From Plantibacter sp. ME-Dv--P-122b (lineage in GTDB: Bacteria; Actinomycetota; Actinomycetes; Actinomycetales; Microbacteriaceae), in the NCBI RefSeq assembly GCF_030209375.1, contig NZ_JARVSC010000009.1, positions 186,001 through 250,000 on the forward strand: 64,000 nucleotides of DNA, in the 5' to 3' direction. This document shows positions 50,267-58,306 of the stretch, one piece after another. The translations under genes and the position numbers were made by a program. The notes below the pieces were generated by a model. That model did no database searches. It was not told the DNA's origin and saw only the letters and a program-made list of their open reading frames with translations. The stretch's first letter is position 1; each line of letters opens with the position of its first letter.

Positions 50267-51163
50267 TCAGGCTCGAGCGATCGGGGCGGCGTCCGATGAA
50301 TGCTCCGTGCTCGGTCCGTCGGTTTCGGCGACCATGGCGGAGGGTTCCTTGCCCGGGTGTCTGCGCGCCTGCACGATGAGGAGAGCGACCCCCAGCACGA
50401 TCGCCACGAACGATGCCCAGATGTTCGCCGGGATCCCCAGGAACCCGTCGCTGGTGGGATCGATGCGGATCGCCTCCAGCCAGCTCCGGCCGAGGCCGTA
50501 CCAGATGAGGTACACGCCGAACACTCGGCCCCATTGGAGCGAGAATCGGCGTTCGACGGCGAGGATGATGCCGACTCCGATCAGGTTCCAGATGATCTCG
50601 TACAAGAACAACGGGTGGAAGAGTGTGCCGTCGGGGAGTCCCACCGGGAACTTGGGATTGCTCGCTTCGATCTGCAGGCCCCACGGCAGTGTCGTGGGCA
50701 GGCCGAAGAGTTCGTGGTTGAAGTAGTTGCCGATCCGTCCCATCGACTGGGCGACGAGCATCGCTGGGGCGAGCGCGTCGGCGAACGACCAGAAGCGCAC
50801 TCCCGTGCGCTTGCACCCGATCCACGCGCCGACCGCTCCACCGATCAGTGACCCGTACAACGCGTTCCCGCCGTCCCAGATCGCGAAGACGTCCCACAGG
50901 TTCGCGCCGGGGTAGAAGTAATCACCGATGTGCGTGAACACGTGATAGAAACGGGCGCCGACGATGCCGAGTGGCACGGCCCAGATGATGATGTCGAGGA
51001 CGACGCCCCGGGGTGCGCCGTGTCTGCCGAGTCGTTGTTGGGTGATGGCGATGGCCGCGGCGATCCCCGCCAGGATGCACAGCGCGTAGGTGTGCACCGT
51101 CAAGGGGCCGAGCGAGAACTGCGACCAGGCCGGATCCGGGCTCGGGATACTCGCGACGAACAT
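50267..51163 (-). CDS. lgt: Prolipoprotein diacylglyceryl transferase Lgt
   Basis: A 298-aa seven-helix membrane enzyme that moves diacylglycerol from phosphatidylglycerol to the lipobox Cys of prolipoproteins. Seen: HTYALCILAGIAAAI, GARFYHV (69-75), GGNALYGSLIGGAVGAW and the signature GRIGNYFNHELFGLPT (142-157; conserved Arg143, Asn146 and Glu151). ATG 51163 chosen because GGGAGAG precedes it; the ATG at 51187 would add 8 residues. Lgt is usually next to trp genes in this family; this copy is in an accessory region, so a second copy may exist elsewhere (inference). Confidence 0.92.
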   Translation of the reverse strand: MFVASIPSPDPAWSQFSLGPLTVHTYALCILAGIAAAIAITQQRLGRHGAPRGVVLDIIIWAVPLGIVGARFYHVFTHIGDYFYPGANLWDVFAIWDGGNALYGSLIGGAVGAWIGCKRTGVRFWSFADALAPAMLVAQSMGRIGNYFNHELFGLPTTLPWGLQIEASNPKFPVGLPDGTLFHPLFLYEIIWNLIGVGIILAVERRFSLQWGRVFGVYLIWYGLGRSWLEAIRIDPTSDGFLGIPANIWASFVAIVLGVALLIVQARRHPGKEPSAMVAETDGPSTEHSSDAAPIARA

Positions 51164-51305
51164 CAGGCTCTCCCTCTCCGTGGGCACATGCCCGAACGCG
51201 CAGCGAGTCTAAGCCCTGCCCCGGTGTCCGGCCTGACCGCTCTCGATCAGCGATCGGATGCGGGAGCCTGGACCCGCGCGCGTTCGACGGGGTGCTCAGT
51301 GCCAC

Positions 51306-51470
51306 TCATCGGCCGAGGAGTCGGGCGAAGAAACCGCCCTCGCGTGTCGGCCGCTCATGCCCTTCGCATCGGTCACGGCGAGCCACACCCCGCATGACCT
51401 GGTCGACGTGCTGCCCGCAGCCCGCCCATGTCGTCTTCCCGCACGTCTTGCACGTCACTTGTCTGCACAT
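51306..51470 (-). CDS. 54-aa Cys-rich (zinc-ribbon-like) protein
   Basis: A 54-aa ORF reading MCRQVTCKTCGKTTWAGCGQ and later HVDQVMRGVARRDRCEGHERPTREGGFFARLLGR. Cys2, Cys7 and Cys10 with Cys18 and His21, then Cys35 and His38, could make zinc ligands; the family is common in actinobacteria with the same MCR...CKTCGK start and FFARLLGR end. It is divergent from the CoA-disulfide reductase and its -10 (TATAGT, 51526-51521, minus) overlaps the same operator, so it probably joins the sulfur/thiol-stress regulon. Function unknown. Confidence 0.8.
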   Translation of the reverse strand: MCRQVTCKTCGKTTWAGCGQHVDQVMRGVARRDRCEGHERPTREGGFFARLLGR

Positions 51471-51520
51471 CGTCCTGCTCATCTCCGTCTGGTTCCGCGA
51501 TCACTCGATCGTTTGCGGCA

Positions 51521-51542
51521 ACTATACCCCCGGGGGTATTCT
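51521..51542. promoter_or_regulatory. CsoR/CstR-type operator with two overlapping -10 elements
   Basis: The perfect 16-bp palindrome ATACCCCCGGGGGTAT (51524-51539) matches the CsoR/CstR consensus (AT-flanked C-run/G-run). The plus-strand -10 TATTCT (51537-51542) overlaps it and lies 6 nt before the ATG at 51549; the minus-strand TATAGT (51521-51526) overlaps its other edge. Binding would repress both genes. Confidence 0.85.
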
Positions 51543-51548
51543 CGATCC

Positions 51549-53180
51549 ATGAGGACAATCATCGTCGGTGGTGTCGCTGGGGGCATGTCCACGGCCACGC
51601 GGCTTCGACGGCTCGACGAGTTCCGGCGGATCACCGTGTACGAGCGCGGCGCGCACGTGTCGTTCGCGAATTGCGGGCTGCCGTACCACGTCGGTGGAGT
51701 GATTGCGGAGCGGTCGTCGCTGCTGCTGCAGACACCGGAGTCACTGGCGGCCCGGTTCGCCCTCGATGTGCACGTCCACGCGGAGGTCATCGGGGTGGAC
51801 GCGGCAGCTCAGACCGTCACTGTCCGGGACGTCCGCTCGGGAGTCGAATCGATCGAGCACTATGACGAGCTCGTGCTCGCGACCGGGGCAGGTGCCGAGC
51901 CTGGGCCGAGCTCCGGGATCATCCCCACGCACACACTCCGCAGCGTCGACGATGTCGATCGCGTCGTGGACGTGCTCGATCAGGCCGGCGACACCCCTCG
52001 GGTCGTCGTGGTCGGAGCTGGATTCATCGGACTCGAAGCGGTCGAGAACCTGCTGCAGCGCGGTGTATCGGTGACGCTCATCACCCGCGGCGACCAGGTG
52101 CTGTCCCCGCTCGACGCCGAGATGGCAGCCCCGATACTCGCTGAGCTGCGTGCCGCCGGCGCAGACGTCCGGTTCGGTGTCACCGTCACCGGAGCATGTG
52201 ACGGATCCGTGACCCTCAGTGACGGCGGTGCCGTCCCCGCCGATCTCGTGATCGAGGCCAGCGGTGTCCGTCCGGACCGTCGTCTCGCTGATACTGCCGG
52301 AGTGCGAATCGGCCCGACGGGTGGCATCGCTGTCGACGGCCGGCATCGGACCTCCGTGCCGAAGGTCTGGGCGGTCGGTGACGGAGTCGAGAAGATCGAC
52401 CTCCTCGATCGGCATCCGACGCTGGTCACGATGGCGGGCCTTGCGAATCGGCACGGCCGTGCCGTGGCCGACGACATCGCCGGTGTCGAACCCGACGACG
52501 CGGCCCCGTCGCTCGGCACGGCGATCCTCGGCATCTTCGGAGTGACGGTCGGTCTGGTGGGCTGGAGCGAGCGTCGGCTCGTCGCGGCCGGACGCCCGCA
52601 CCGCATCGTGCACACGCACCCCGCGTCCCACGCCACGTACTACCCGGGCGCGGAGTCGATGTCGATGAAGCTCCTCATCGATCCGTCCACGGACCGGATC
52701 CTCGGCGCGCAGATCGTCGGCGGCGAGGGGGTGGACAAGCGCATCGATGTGATCGCCGTGGCGATGGCCGCCGGGCTCACCGCCTCGGCGCTGTCGCGGC
52801 TCGAACTCGCTTACGCGCCGCAATACGGATCTGCGAAGGATCCGGTGAACATGCTGGGCTATGTCGCCGAGAACACCGCGACGGGCACCACGCGAACCTT
52901 GCAATGGCACGAACTCGCAGCCGTCCAGGCTCGTGGGACGACCGTCGTCGACGTCCGCTCTCCGACCGAGTACGCCGCTGGGGCGATCCCCGGCGCGGTG
53001 AACATCCCGCTTGATGAGCTCCGCGCCCGACACGACGAGCTCTCGAGTGGGCCCGTCGTCGTGCATTGCCAGGTGGGTCAGCGCGGACACACTGCCGCGC
53101 GCATCCTCGACCAGCTGGGGCACGATGTGAGGAACCTCGACGGCGGCTACCGCACCTGGGCCGCCGGGACCGCCGCCTGA
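51549..53180 (+). CDS. CoA-disulfide reductase-rhodanese fusion (CoADR-RHD type)
   Basis: A 543-aa FAD/NAD(P)H oxidoreductase with a C-terminal sulfurtransferase domain. FAD motif IVGGVAGGMSTATRLRRL; the single active-site Cys42 in SFANCGLPYHVGG is the CoADR signature (no CxxxxC). The NAD motif VVGAGFIGLEAVENL follows. The rhodanese domain begins near residue 447 (TLQWHELAAVQARGTTVVDVRSP) and has its Cys507 in VVHCQVGQRGHTA. Such fusions reduce CoA persulfides and polysulfides. Leaderless and under the CsoR/CstR-type operator. Confidence 0.93.
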   Translation: MRTIIVGGVAGGMSTATRLRRLDEFRRITVYERGAHVSFANCGLPYHVGGVIAERSSLLLQTPESLAARFALDVHVHAEVIGVDAAAQTVTVRDVRSGVESIEHYDELVLATGAGAEPGPSSGIIPTHTLRSVDDVDRVVDVLDQAGDTPRVVVVGAGFIGLEAVENLLQRGVSVTLITRGDQVLSPLDAEMAAPILAELRAAGADVRFGVTVTGACDGSVTLSDGGAVPADLVIEASGVRPDRRLADTAGVRIGPTGGIAVDGRHRTSVPKVWAVGDGVEKIDLLDRHPTLVTMAGLANRHGRAVADDIAGVEPDDAAPSLGTAILGIFGVTVGLVGWSERRLVAAGRPHRIVHTHPASHATYYPGAESMSMKLLIDPSTDRILGAQIVGGEGVDKRIDVIAVAMAAGLTASALSRLELAYAPQYGSAKDPVNMLGYVAENTATGTTRTLQWHELAAVQARGTTVVDVRSPTEYAAGAIPGAVNIPLDELRARHDELSSGPVVVHCQVGQRGHTAARILDQLGHDVRNLDGGYRTWAAGTAA

Positions 53181-53220
53181 CCACCACCTTCCGCCCATCA
53201 TCGATCCCACCGGAGCAGCC

Positions 53221-53630
<410 letters not shown>

Positions 53631-53720
53631 CACGCGGGCATCGGTCGGAGGCCACGGTTGGCGTTCGTCCGGCATGCTCCGTGGCTCGGATGCCGGTCTC
53701 CGAGGCCAGGTCGGGTCGCG

Positions 53721-54299
53721 CTAGCTGAGCGCCGCCCGCACCTGCGCGGCGAGGAGTGGAACCGTCTCCTCCTGGAACCAGGGGTTCTTACTGCGCCAGC
53801 CGCGTGCGAGCGGCGACGGGTGCACGATCGGGAAGAGCGGGAGGTGGGTCTCCGCGGCCCGGACGTTCTCCGTCAGGGTGCGTCCGGCTCGCGGTCCGAG
53901 GTAGGCGCGCTGGGCGTAGGCGCCGATGAGGATCGTCAGGCGCACCTCGGTCAGCTGCTCGAGCAGGCGCGGATGCCAGCGCGGCGCGAAGTCCCGGCGC
54001 GGCGGCAGGTCGCCGCTCACGCCCTTGCCCGGGAAGTAGAAGTCCATCGGGATGATCGCGACGTTCGCCGGGTCGTAGAACTCCTCGGGGGTCACACCCA
54101 TCCATGAGCGGAGGAGGACGCCGCTCGGGTCGTTCCACGGGATGCCCGACTCCTGCGCCAGGCGACCAGGCGCCTGACTGATGATGAGCACGCGGGCCGC
54201 GGGGGAGGCGACGACGAGCGGTTCCCACCCGAGCTCGGTGGCCCAGGCGTTCGACTCGTGCGCGGCGACCTCGGCTCGGAGTCGATCGATCGGATGCAT
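53721..54299 (-). CDS. Uracil-DNA glycosylase family protein
   Basis: A 192-aa member of the UDG superfamily. Motif 1 reads LIISQAPGRLAQESGIPWNDPSG and motif 2 reads FPIVHPSPLARGW, the usual H-P-S loop. The Asn/Asp of the first loop has Gln-Ala-Pro-Gly, so it fits the broader UDG (family 4/5/DUF-like) groups rather than classical Ung. ATG 54299. It diverges from the dGTPase gene, 39 nt apart. Confidence 0.85.
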   Translation of the reverse strand: MHPIDRLRAEVAAHESNAWATELGWEPLVVASPAARVLIISQAPGRLAQESGIPWNDPSGVLLRSWMGVTPEEFYDPANVAIIPMDFYFPGKGVSGDLPPRRDFAPRWHPRLLEQLTEVRLTILIGAYAQRAYLGPRAGRTLTENVRAAETHLPLFPIVHPSPLARGWRSKNPWFQEETVPLLAAQVRAALS

Positions 54300-54338
54300 C
54301 CCTGCAGTCTCCCACCCGCCGCGCAATACAGTGAGGGG

Positions 54339-55895
54339 ATGGACGACGACCAGCGGCGACGGCGACTCATCCCCGAGCCGGTGGACCGGTTCGCGACCGG
54401 CGAGGAGTACCCCGAGTACCGCGTCGACCTCGAGCGCATCCGGTTCTCCCCGTACTTCGCCCGGTTGTCCGCGGTCACGCAGGTCGTCTCGCCCTCCGGC
54501 GTCGGTCAGGTCGTCCACAACCGGCTCACGCACTCGATCAAGGTGACCGCGGTCGCCCGCGCCATCGCCATGCAGCTCACCACGACCGATCCCGAGCAGA
54601 GCGCCATCGTCGAGCGGCTCGGCGGTTGCGACCCGGTCGTCGTGCAGGCCGCCGCCTCCGCCCACGACCTCGGCCACCCGCCGTTCGGCCACCTCGGCGA
54701 GCAGGTCCTCGACCGCCTGGCTCGCGAGCGGCTCGGTCTCGCCGAGGGCTTCGAAGGGAACGCGCAGTCGTTCCGCATCCTCTCCGCGCTCGACGTGTGC
54801 GAGACGGTGAAGGAGGGCCTCAACCTCACGGCCGCCTCCCGCGCCGCCGTGCTCAAGTACCCCTGGGGCCGCACCATCCACCGCCCCGACCTCGACCCGG
54901 CCGACCCCACCCGGATGCCGCGCGGATCCACCGCCAGTCGCTGGGAGACCGCGCCGCCGAAGTTCTCCGCCTACACCCTCGACCTCGACGACATGCTCGA
55001 CGCCCGCAGTGCGTTCACCGCGATCGCGCCCTGGCAGCAGACCGTCGAATGCTCCGTGATGGACGTCGCCGACGACATCGCCTACTCCCTGCACGACCTC
55101 GACGACTTCTACCGGGCCGGCGTCCTGCAGCAGGCGGCGGTGGCGGTCGAGTTCCGCACCTTCCTCCGCGACCAGCACACCCTCGCCGCGCTCGACGCCG
55201 ACGAACTCTGGAACCGGGCGCCCGGCCACTCCCTCGAGCTGCTGCGCCGGCGGATCGTCTCGCGCGACCCGTGGATCGCCAGCGACGAGCACTTCCGGGC
55301 GTCGGTCCAGCGGGTCGCGACCGAACTCGTCGAAGGGCTCCTCGCGGTCCCCTTCGACGGTTCCAGCCGAACCGAGCGCGCCATCGAATCGTTCGTGTCC
55401 TCCTGGATCGGTCGCCTCCAGCGTTCCGTCCTCGTCGTCGAGGAGCCGAACGTGCGCTCCGGCCATGTGTCGCTCCTCCCCGAGGCGTGGCACGACGTCA
55501 CCGTGCTGAAATTCGTCCACACCCGGTTCGTCATCGACCGGCCGGACTTCGCCACCTACCAGCGAGGCCAGTCGCGGGTGCTCGACGTGCTCGTCACCGA
55601 ACTGGACAGCTGGCTCGACGACCCCCGCGACGGCCCGCGCGCGCCGCAGAAGCTCCTCGACTTCGTCGAGCTCGCCACCGACGGCTACTTCCGGCTGCGA
55701 GCGGACAACCCCGACTGGCTCCCGGCGGACCCCGAGTCCGACAGTGGTCGCCCGCAGAGCGACCCGCGCGCCCTCGGGCGGCTCGGACGGGCCCGCGGCA
55801 TCCTCGACTACGTCGCTTCGCTGACCGACGAGCAGGCGACGGCGCTCGCCGCCCGACTGCGTGGAGACCGCGAGGCCTGGGCCTTCGGCAGCTGA
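54339..55895 (+). CDS. dgt: dNTP triphosphohydrolase (dGTPase)
   Basis: A 518-aa HD-domain enzyme that hydrolyses dGTP (or dNTPs) to deoxynucleoside plus triphosphate. Metal ligands: His65 in NRLTHSIKV, His109-Asp110 in AHDLGHPPFGH, and DVADDIAYSLHDLDD further on. FEGNAQSFRILS is the family signature. ATG 54339: TACAGT (54327-54332) is 6 nt upstream and GAGGGG sits between. Length is near the family norm. Confidence 0.93.
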   Translation: MDDDQRRRRLIPEPVDRFATGEEYPEYRVDLERIRFSPYFARLSAVTQVVSPSGVGQVVHNRLTHSIKVTAVARAIAMQLTTTDPEQSAIVERLGGCDPVVVQAAASAHDLGHPPFGHLGEQVLDRLARERLGLAEGFEGNAQSFRILSALDVCETVKEGLNLTAASRAAVLKYPWGRTIHRPDLDPADPTRMPRGSTASRWETAPPKFSAYTLDLDDMLDARSAFTAIAPWQQTVECSVMDVADDIAYSLHDLDDFYRAGVLQQAAVAVEFRTFLRDQHTLAALDADELWNRAPGHSLELLRRRIVSRDPWIASDEHFRASVQRVATELVEGLLAVPFDGSSRTERAIESFVSSWIGRLQRSVLVVEEPNVRSGHVSLLPEAWHDVTVLKFVHTRFVIDRPDFATYQRGQSRVLDVLVTELDSWLDDPRDGPRAPQKLLDFVELATDGYFRLRADNPDWLPADPESDSGRPQSDPRALGRLGRARGILDYVASLTDEQATALAARLRGDREAWAFGS

Positions 55896-55963
55896 TCCTC
55901 CGTGCGCTGCACAGGCTCCACGACGGGTGTCGGCGCATTTCGGATAGTTCCGAGCGCCGGAAT

Positions 55964-55978
55964 GCTAGACCGTCTAGC
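55964..55978. promoter_or_regulatory. 15-bp palindrome upstream of a DUF7882 gene
   Basis: GCTAGAC-C-GTCTAGC is a perfect inverted repeat 57 nt before the next start codon, with a TAGCGT hexamer (55975-55980) at its right edge. Likely an operator. Confidence 0.5.
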
Positions 55979-56035
55979 GTTATCGACGGCGCCGGGAACC
56001 AGCCCGGCACCGGAACAGAACGGATGGCGCGCCTC

Positions 56036-56368
56036 ATGGGAAACCTCCTCTACGGAACCCCTCCGACCCCGCACGAGATCGAAGACCGACTGCTCGCTCA
56101 CCTGCAGACGGTCATCTTCACGAAGTTCCGACGCAACGAGAGCTTCGCGTTCCACCTCGAAGCCGTTCCAGGCCGTGGGACCGGACGTCAGTCGCTCTGG
56201 CTGAACCCGATGATCCCCCTCCAGTTCTCGTTCTACGGCAGCCGTGCCCCCGAGCTCAACCGCGAGTGGTTGGCCGCGCTCCTCGAGCAGGCGAACAGTG
56301 CCAAGGGCATGCGTGTCGTCCCCGAGCCGGCACCCGGCGCCACGAAGCGCGTCGAGTCCGCGGCCTAG
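56036..56368 (+). CDS. DUF7882-like hypothetical protein
   Basis: A 110-aa protein with MGNLLYGTPPTPHEIEDRLLAHLQTVIFTKFRRNESFAF and GRQSLWLNPMIPLQFSFYG. The MGxLxYG start and the R/N-ESFAF and WLNP.IPLQF.F segments are found in short proteins widespread in Microbacteriaceae; this points to that family. The ATG at 56036 was chosen for the conserved MGNLLYG, in preference to 56024. Function unknown. Confidence 0.75.
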   Translation: MGNLLYGTPPTPHEIEDRLLAHLQTVIFTKFRRNESFAFHLEAVPGRGTGRQSLWLNPMIPLQFSFYGSRAPELNREWLAALLEQANSAKGMRVVPEPAPGATKRVESAA

Positions 56369-56456
56369 GTCCGAGCGTCCGCTCCGGCGGATCGATCAAC
56401 GCCACGACGAGCTCCGGCCGTCGGGCATCTGCGAAACACCAGTAGGGGGTGGGACC

Positions 56457-56828
56457 ATGACGACCTGGACTCCCAGCGCGCCCGACTTCCTCGCCCTGGA
56501 CGATGCGCGCACCACCGGCCGACTCCTCGACCGGACCGACATCGTCTTCGAGACCTCGCATGCCGGGGCCGAGTCCGTCGGCGGCCTGTCGCTCAGCCGC
56601 GCTGCCATCGCCTTGGACGTCGACGGCGACACCGTCCGCGTCCTCACCCGGCACATCGTCGCGTGGTCGCTCCGCGCCGAGGGCGGACTGATCGTCGTGA
56701 CCGTCTGGTCCGAACGCCCGACCGCCGTCCACGAGACGACGGTCCTGCCGCGCTTCGCCAGCATGACGTCGTCAGCGATGACCGACGTCCTGGGCGCTGA
56801 ACACGGTTTCCTGCAAGGGACCGCCTGA
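56457..56828 (+). CDS. Hypothetical protein
   Basis: A 123-aa soluble protein. The centre has alternating beta-strand patterns (GGLSLSRAAIALDVDGDTVRVLTRHIVAWSLRAEGGLIVVTVW). AGGGGG lies at ribosome-binding distance before the ATG. No domain recognised; no membrane segment. Confidence 0.65.
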   Translation: MTTWTPSAPDFLALDDARTTGRLLDRTDIVFETSHAGAESVGGLSLSRAAIALDVDGDTVRVLTRHIVAWSLRAEGGLIVVTVWSERPTAVHETTVLPRFASMTSSAMTDVLGAEHGFLQGTA

Positions 56829-56906
56829 CATCGAGTTGGACTGCTCTGCGTCTGAACGACCCCGCCAAGGGTGACAGTTCAGGATCGTCGTGAGATTCTA
56901 TGAGCG

Positions 56907-57860
56907 ATGAGCGAACACACGGGACCCGTCGAGCGGTCCGAGGTCGCAGGTCGCGATGTCGATGAGGCCCGCGACCTGTTCGCCGGTGCCTACAACGCCG
57001 GGTCGATGGTCATCGAACCCACCGAGTCGGACTTCACCTTCCGATACACCGCCATCGGTGACGACGAGCTGACCCTGCGCGGCACACAGTTCGACGGCCA
57101 CGTCACGGGCACGGTCCTGACGCAGGGTGAGTACATCGTCTCGTGGTTGACCGGGGGCAGCGGCGTCACCGACCTCGCCGGCGATCCGGTGCGGCTCGTG
57201 CACGGGCAGCCGGCGATGTTCGCGAACAACCGGCTCGCCGAGTTCGACTTCACGGACTACCGGCAGAACCTCATGCACTTCGACGGGACGTTCCTCGAGC
57301 GGGTGGCCGGCGAGGTGGAGGGCACGAGCGGTCCGATCCTCTTCGACACGACGGCCCGTCCGACCGGCGAGCACCTCCGTCGCTGGGCCGCTTCGGTGAC
57401 GTCCGTCGCCCGGGTCATCTACGACGACGCGAGCCCGGCGCTCCTGCGGGCCGAGGCGAACCGGGCGGCAGCGGTCGCGCTCCTGGAGACCTTTCCGCAC
57501 ACCGCGCTGCATGCGCCGGTCGAGATCGGGGTGCCGAGTGGCGGGAAGACGCGCGCCGCCGTCGAGTTCATGATCGCCAACGCGCATCTCCCCATCCGCA
57601 CGGAGGACGTGGCCGAAGCGATCGGCATGAGTCAGCGCAGTCTCCAGAGCGCCTTCCGCAAGGAACACGACATCACTGCGATCGATTATCTGCGGCGCGT
57701 GCGGCTCGACCGCGTGCAGGAGGAGCTTCGCAAGGCCGACCCGGGGCGGGCCACGGTCGCAGAGATCGCCAACCGATGGGGCTTCGCCCATCTCGGACGC
57801 TTCTCCGCGTCGTACGTCAACCGTTTCGGCGAGTACCCGAGCGCGACGCTCGGCTCATAG
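56907..57860 (+). CDS. AraC-family transcriptional regulator
   Basis: A 317-aa regulator: an N-terminal sensor region (1-200) and a C-terminal double HTH (about 216-310: TEDVAEAIGMSQRSLQSAFRKEHDITAIDYLRRVRLDRVQEELRK and VAEIANRWGFAHLGRFSASYVNRFGEYPS). Both helix-turn-helix units are intact. The N-terminal part has no close named relative known to me. A GATTCT -10-like hexamer lies 7 nt upstream of the ATG. The target is unknown. Confidence 0.9.
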   Translation: MSEHTGPVERSEVAGRDVDEARDLFAGAYNAGSMVIEPTESDFTFRYTAIGDDELTLRGTQFDGHVTGTVLTQGEYIVSWLTGGSGVTDLAGDPVRLVHGQPAMFANNRLAEFDFTDYRQNLMHFDGTFLERVAGEVEGTSGPILFDTTARPTGEHLRRWAASVTSVARVIYDDASPALLRAEANRAAAVALLETFPHTALHAPVEIGVPSGGKTRAAVEFMIANAHLPIRTEDVAEAIGMSQRSLQSAFRKEHDITAIDYLRRVRLDRVQEELRKADPGRATVAEIANRWGFAHLGRFSASYVNRFGEYPSATLGS

Positions 57861-57888
57861 CCGTCGAGGCCGATCGGGGCTGGTCGGG

Positions 57889-58251
57889 TCAGAACTCGCC
57901 GAACTCGTCGTACTCGTCGAGACCGGACAGGGTCCCCGTCTCGATCGTGGGCACGATCTCCAGCGCACGGTTCGCGAACGACTCCACCGTGATGTGCAGG
58001 CCAGGGCTGACGAGCACGTCGATGGTCCGGTCGGAGGAGAGCGGCACGCGCACGAATCGGCCACCGGCTTGGACGGCGGTCTCGATCTCGGACATGAGCG
58101 CAGGCAGGTCGACACCCGGTTCGATGTCGTAGGTGGCGCGGCCGATGGCGATGCTGTACTGCAGGACCATCACCTCCGAGCTCGGGTTGTTGATGCCAGC
58201 GTAGGGAACGGTCCTGAGTACGGCGGTGGGTTGACCAAGGCGGCGACTCAT
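57889..58251 (-). CDS. Hypothetical protein
   Basis: A 120-aa protein; the core VMVLQYSIAIGRATYDIEPGVDLPALMSEIETAVQAGGRFVRVPLSSDRTIDVLVSPGLHITVESF looks like a small alpha/beta fold. An internal ATG (58170) would give a start at MVLQYS and is also plausible. C-terminus acidic (GLDEYDEFGEF). No domain recognised. It follows a possible terminator of the ABC-F gene. Confidence 0.6.
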   Translation of the reverse strand: MSRRLGQPTAVLRTVPYAGINNPSSEVMVLQYSIAIGRATYDIEPGVDLPALMSEIETAVQAGGRFVRVPLSSDRTIDVLVSPGLHITVESFANRALEIVPTIETGTLSGLDEYDEFGEF

Positions 58252-58256
58252 GCAGG

Positions 58257-58305
58257 GGGTGTCGCCTCAGGCTTCCTCCTGGGCGGTGAAACTGCGGCGA
58301 CACCC
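58257..58305 (-). terminator. Inverted repeat after the ABC-F gene
   Basis: Ten-base arms GGGTGTCGCC (58257-58266) and GGCGACACCC (58296-58305) with a 29-nt loop, directly after the ABC-F stop on the minus strand. The long loop makes it a weak terminator candidate. Confidence 0.4.
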
Positions 58306-58306
58306 G

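Noticed and set aside
53721-55520. UDG frame extended far upstream to 599 codons
   Set aside because: The extra N-terminal part lies antisense to the dGTPase gene; the family-like start is at 54299.
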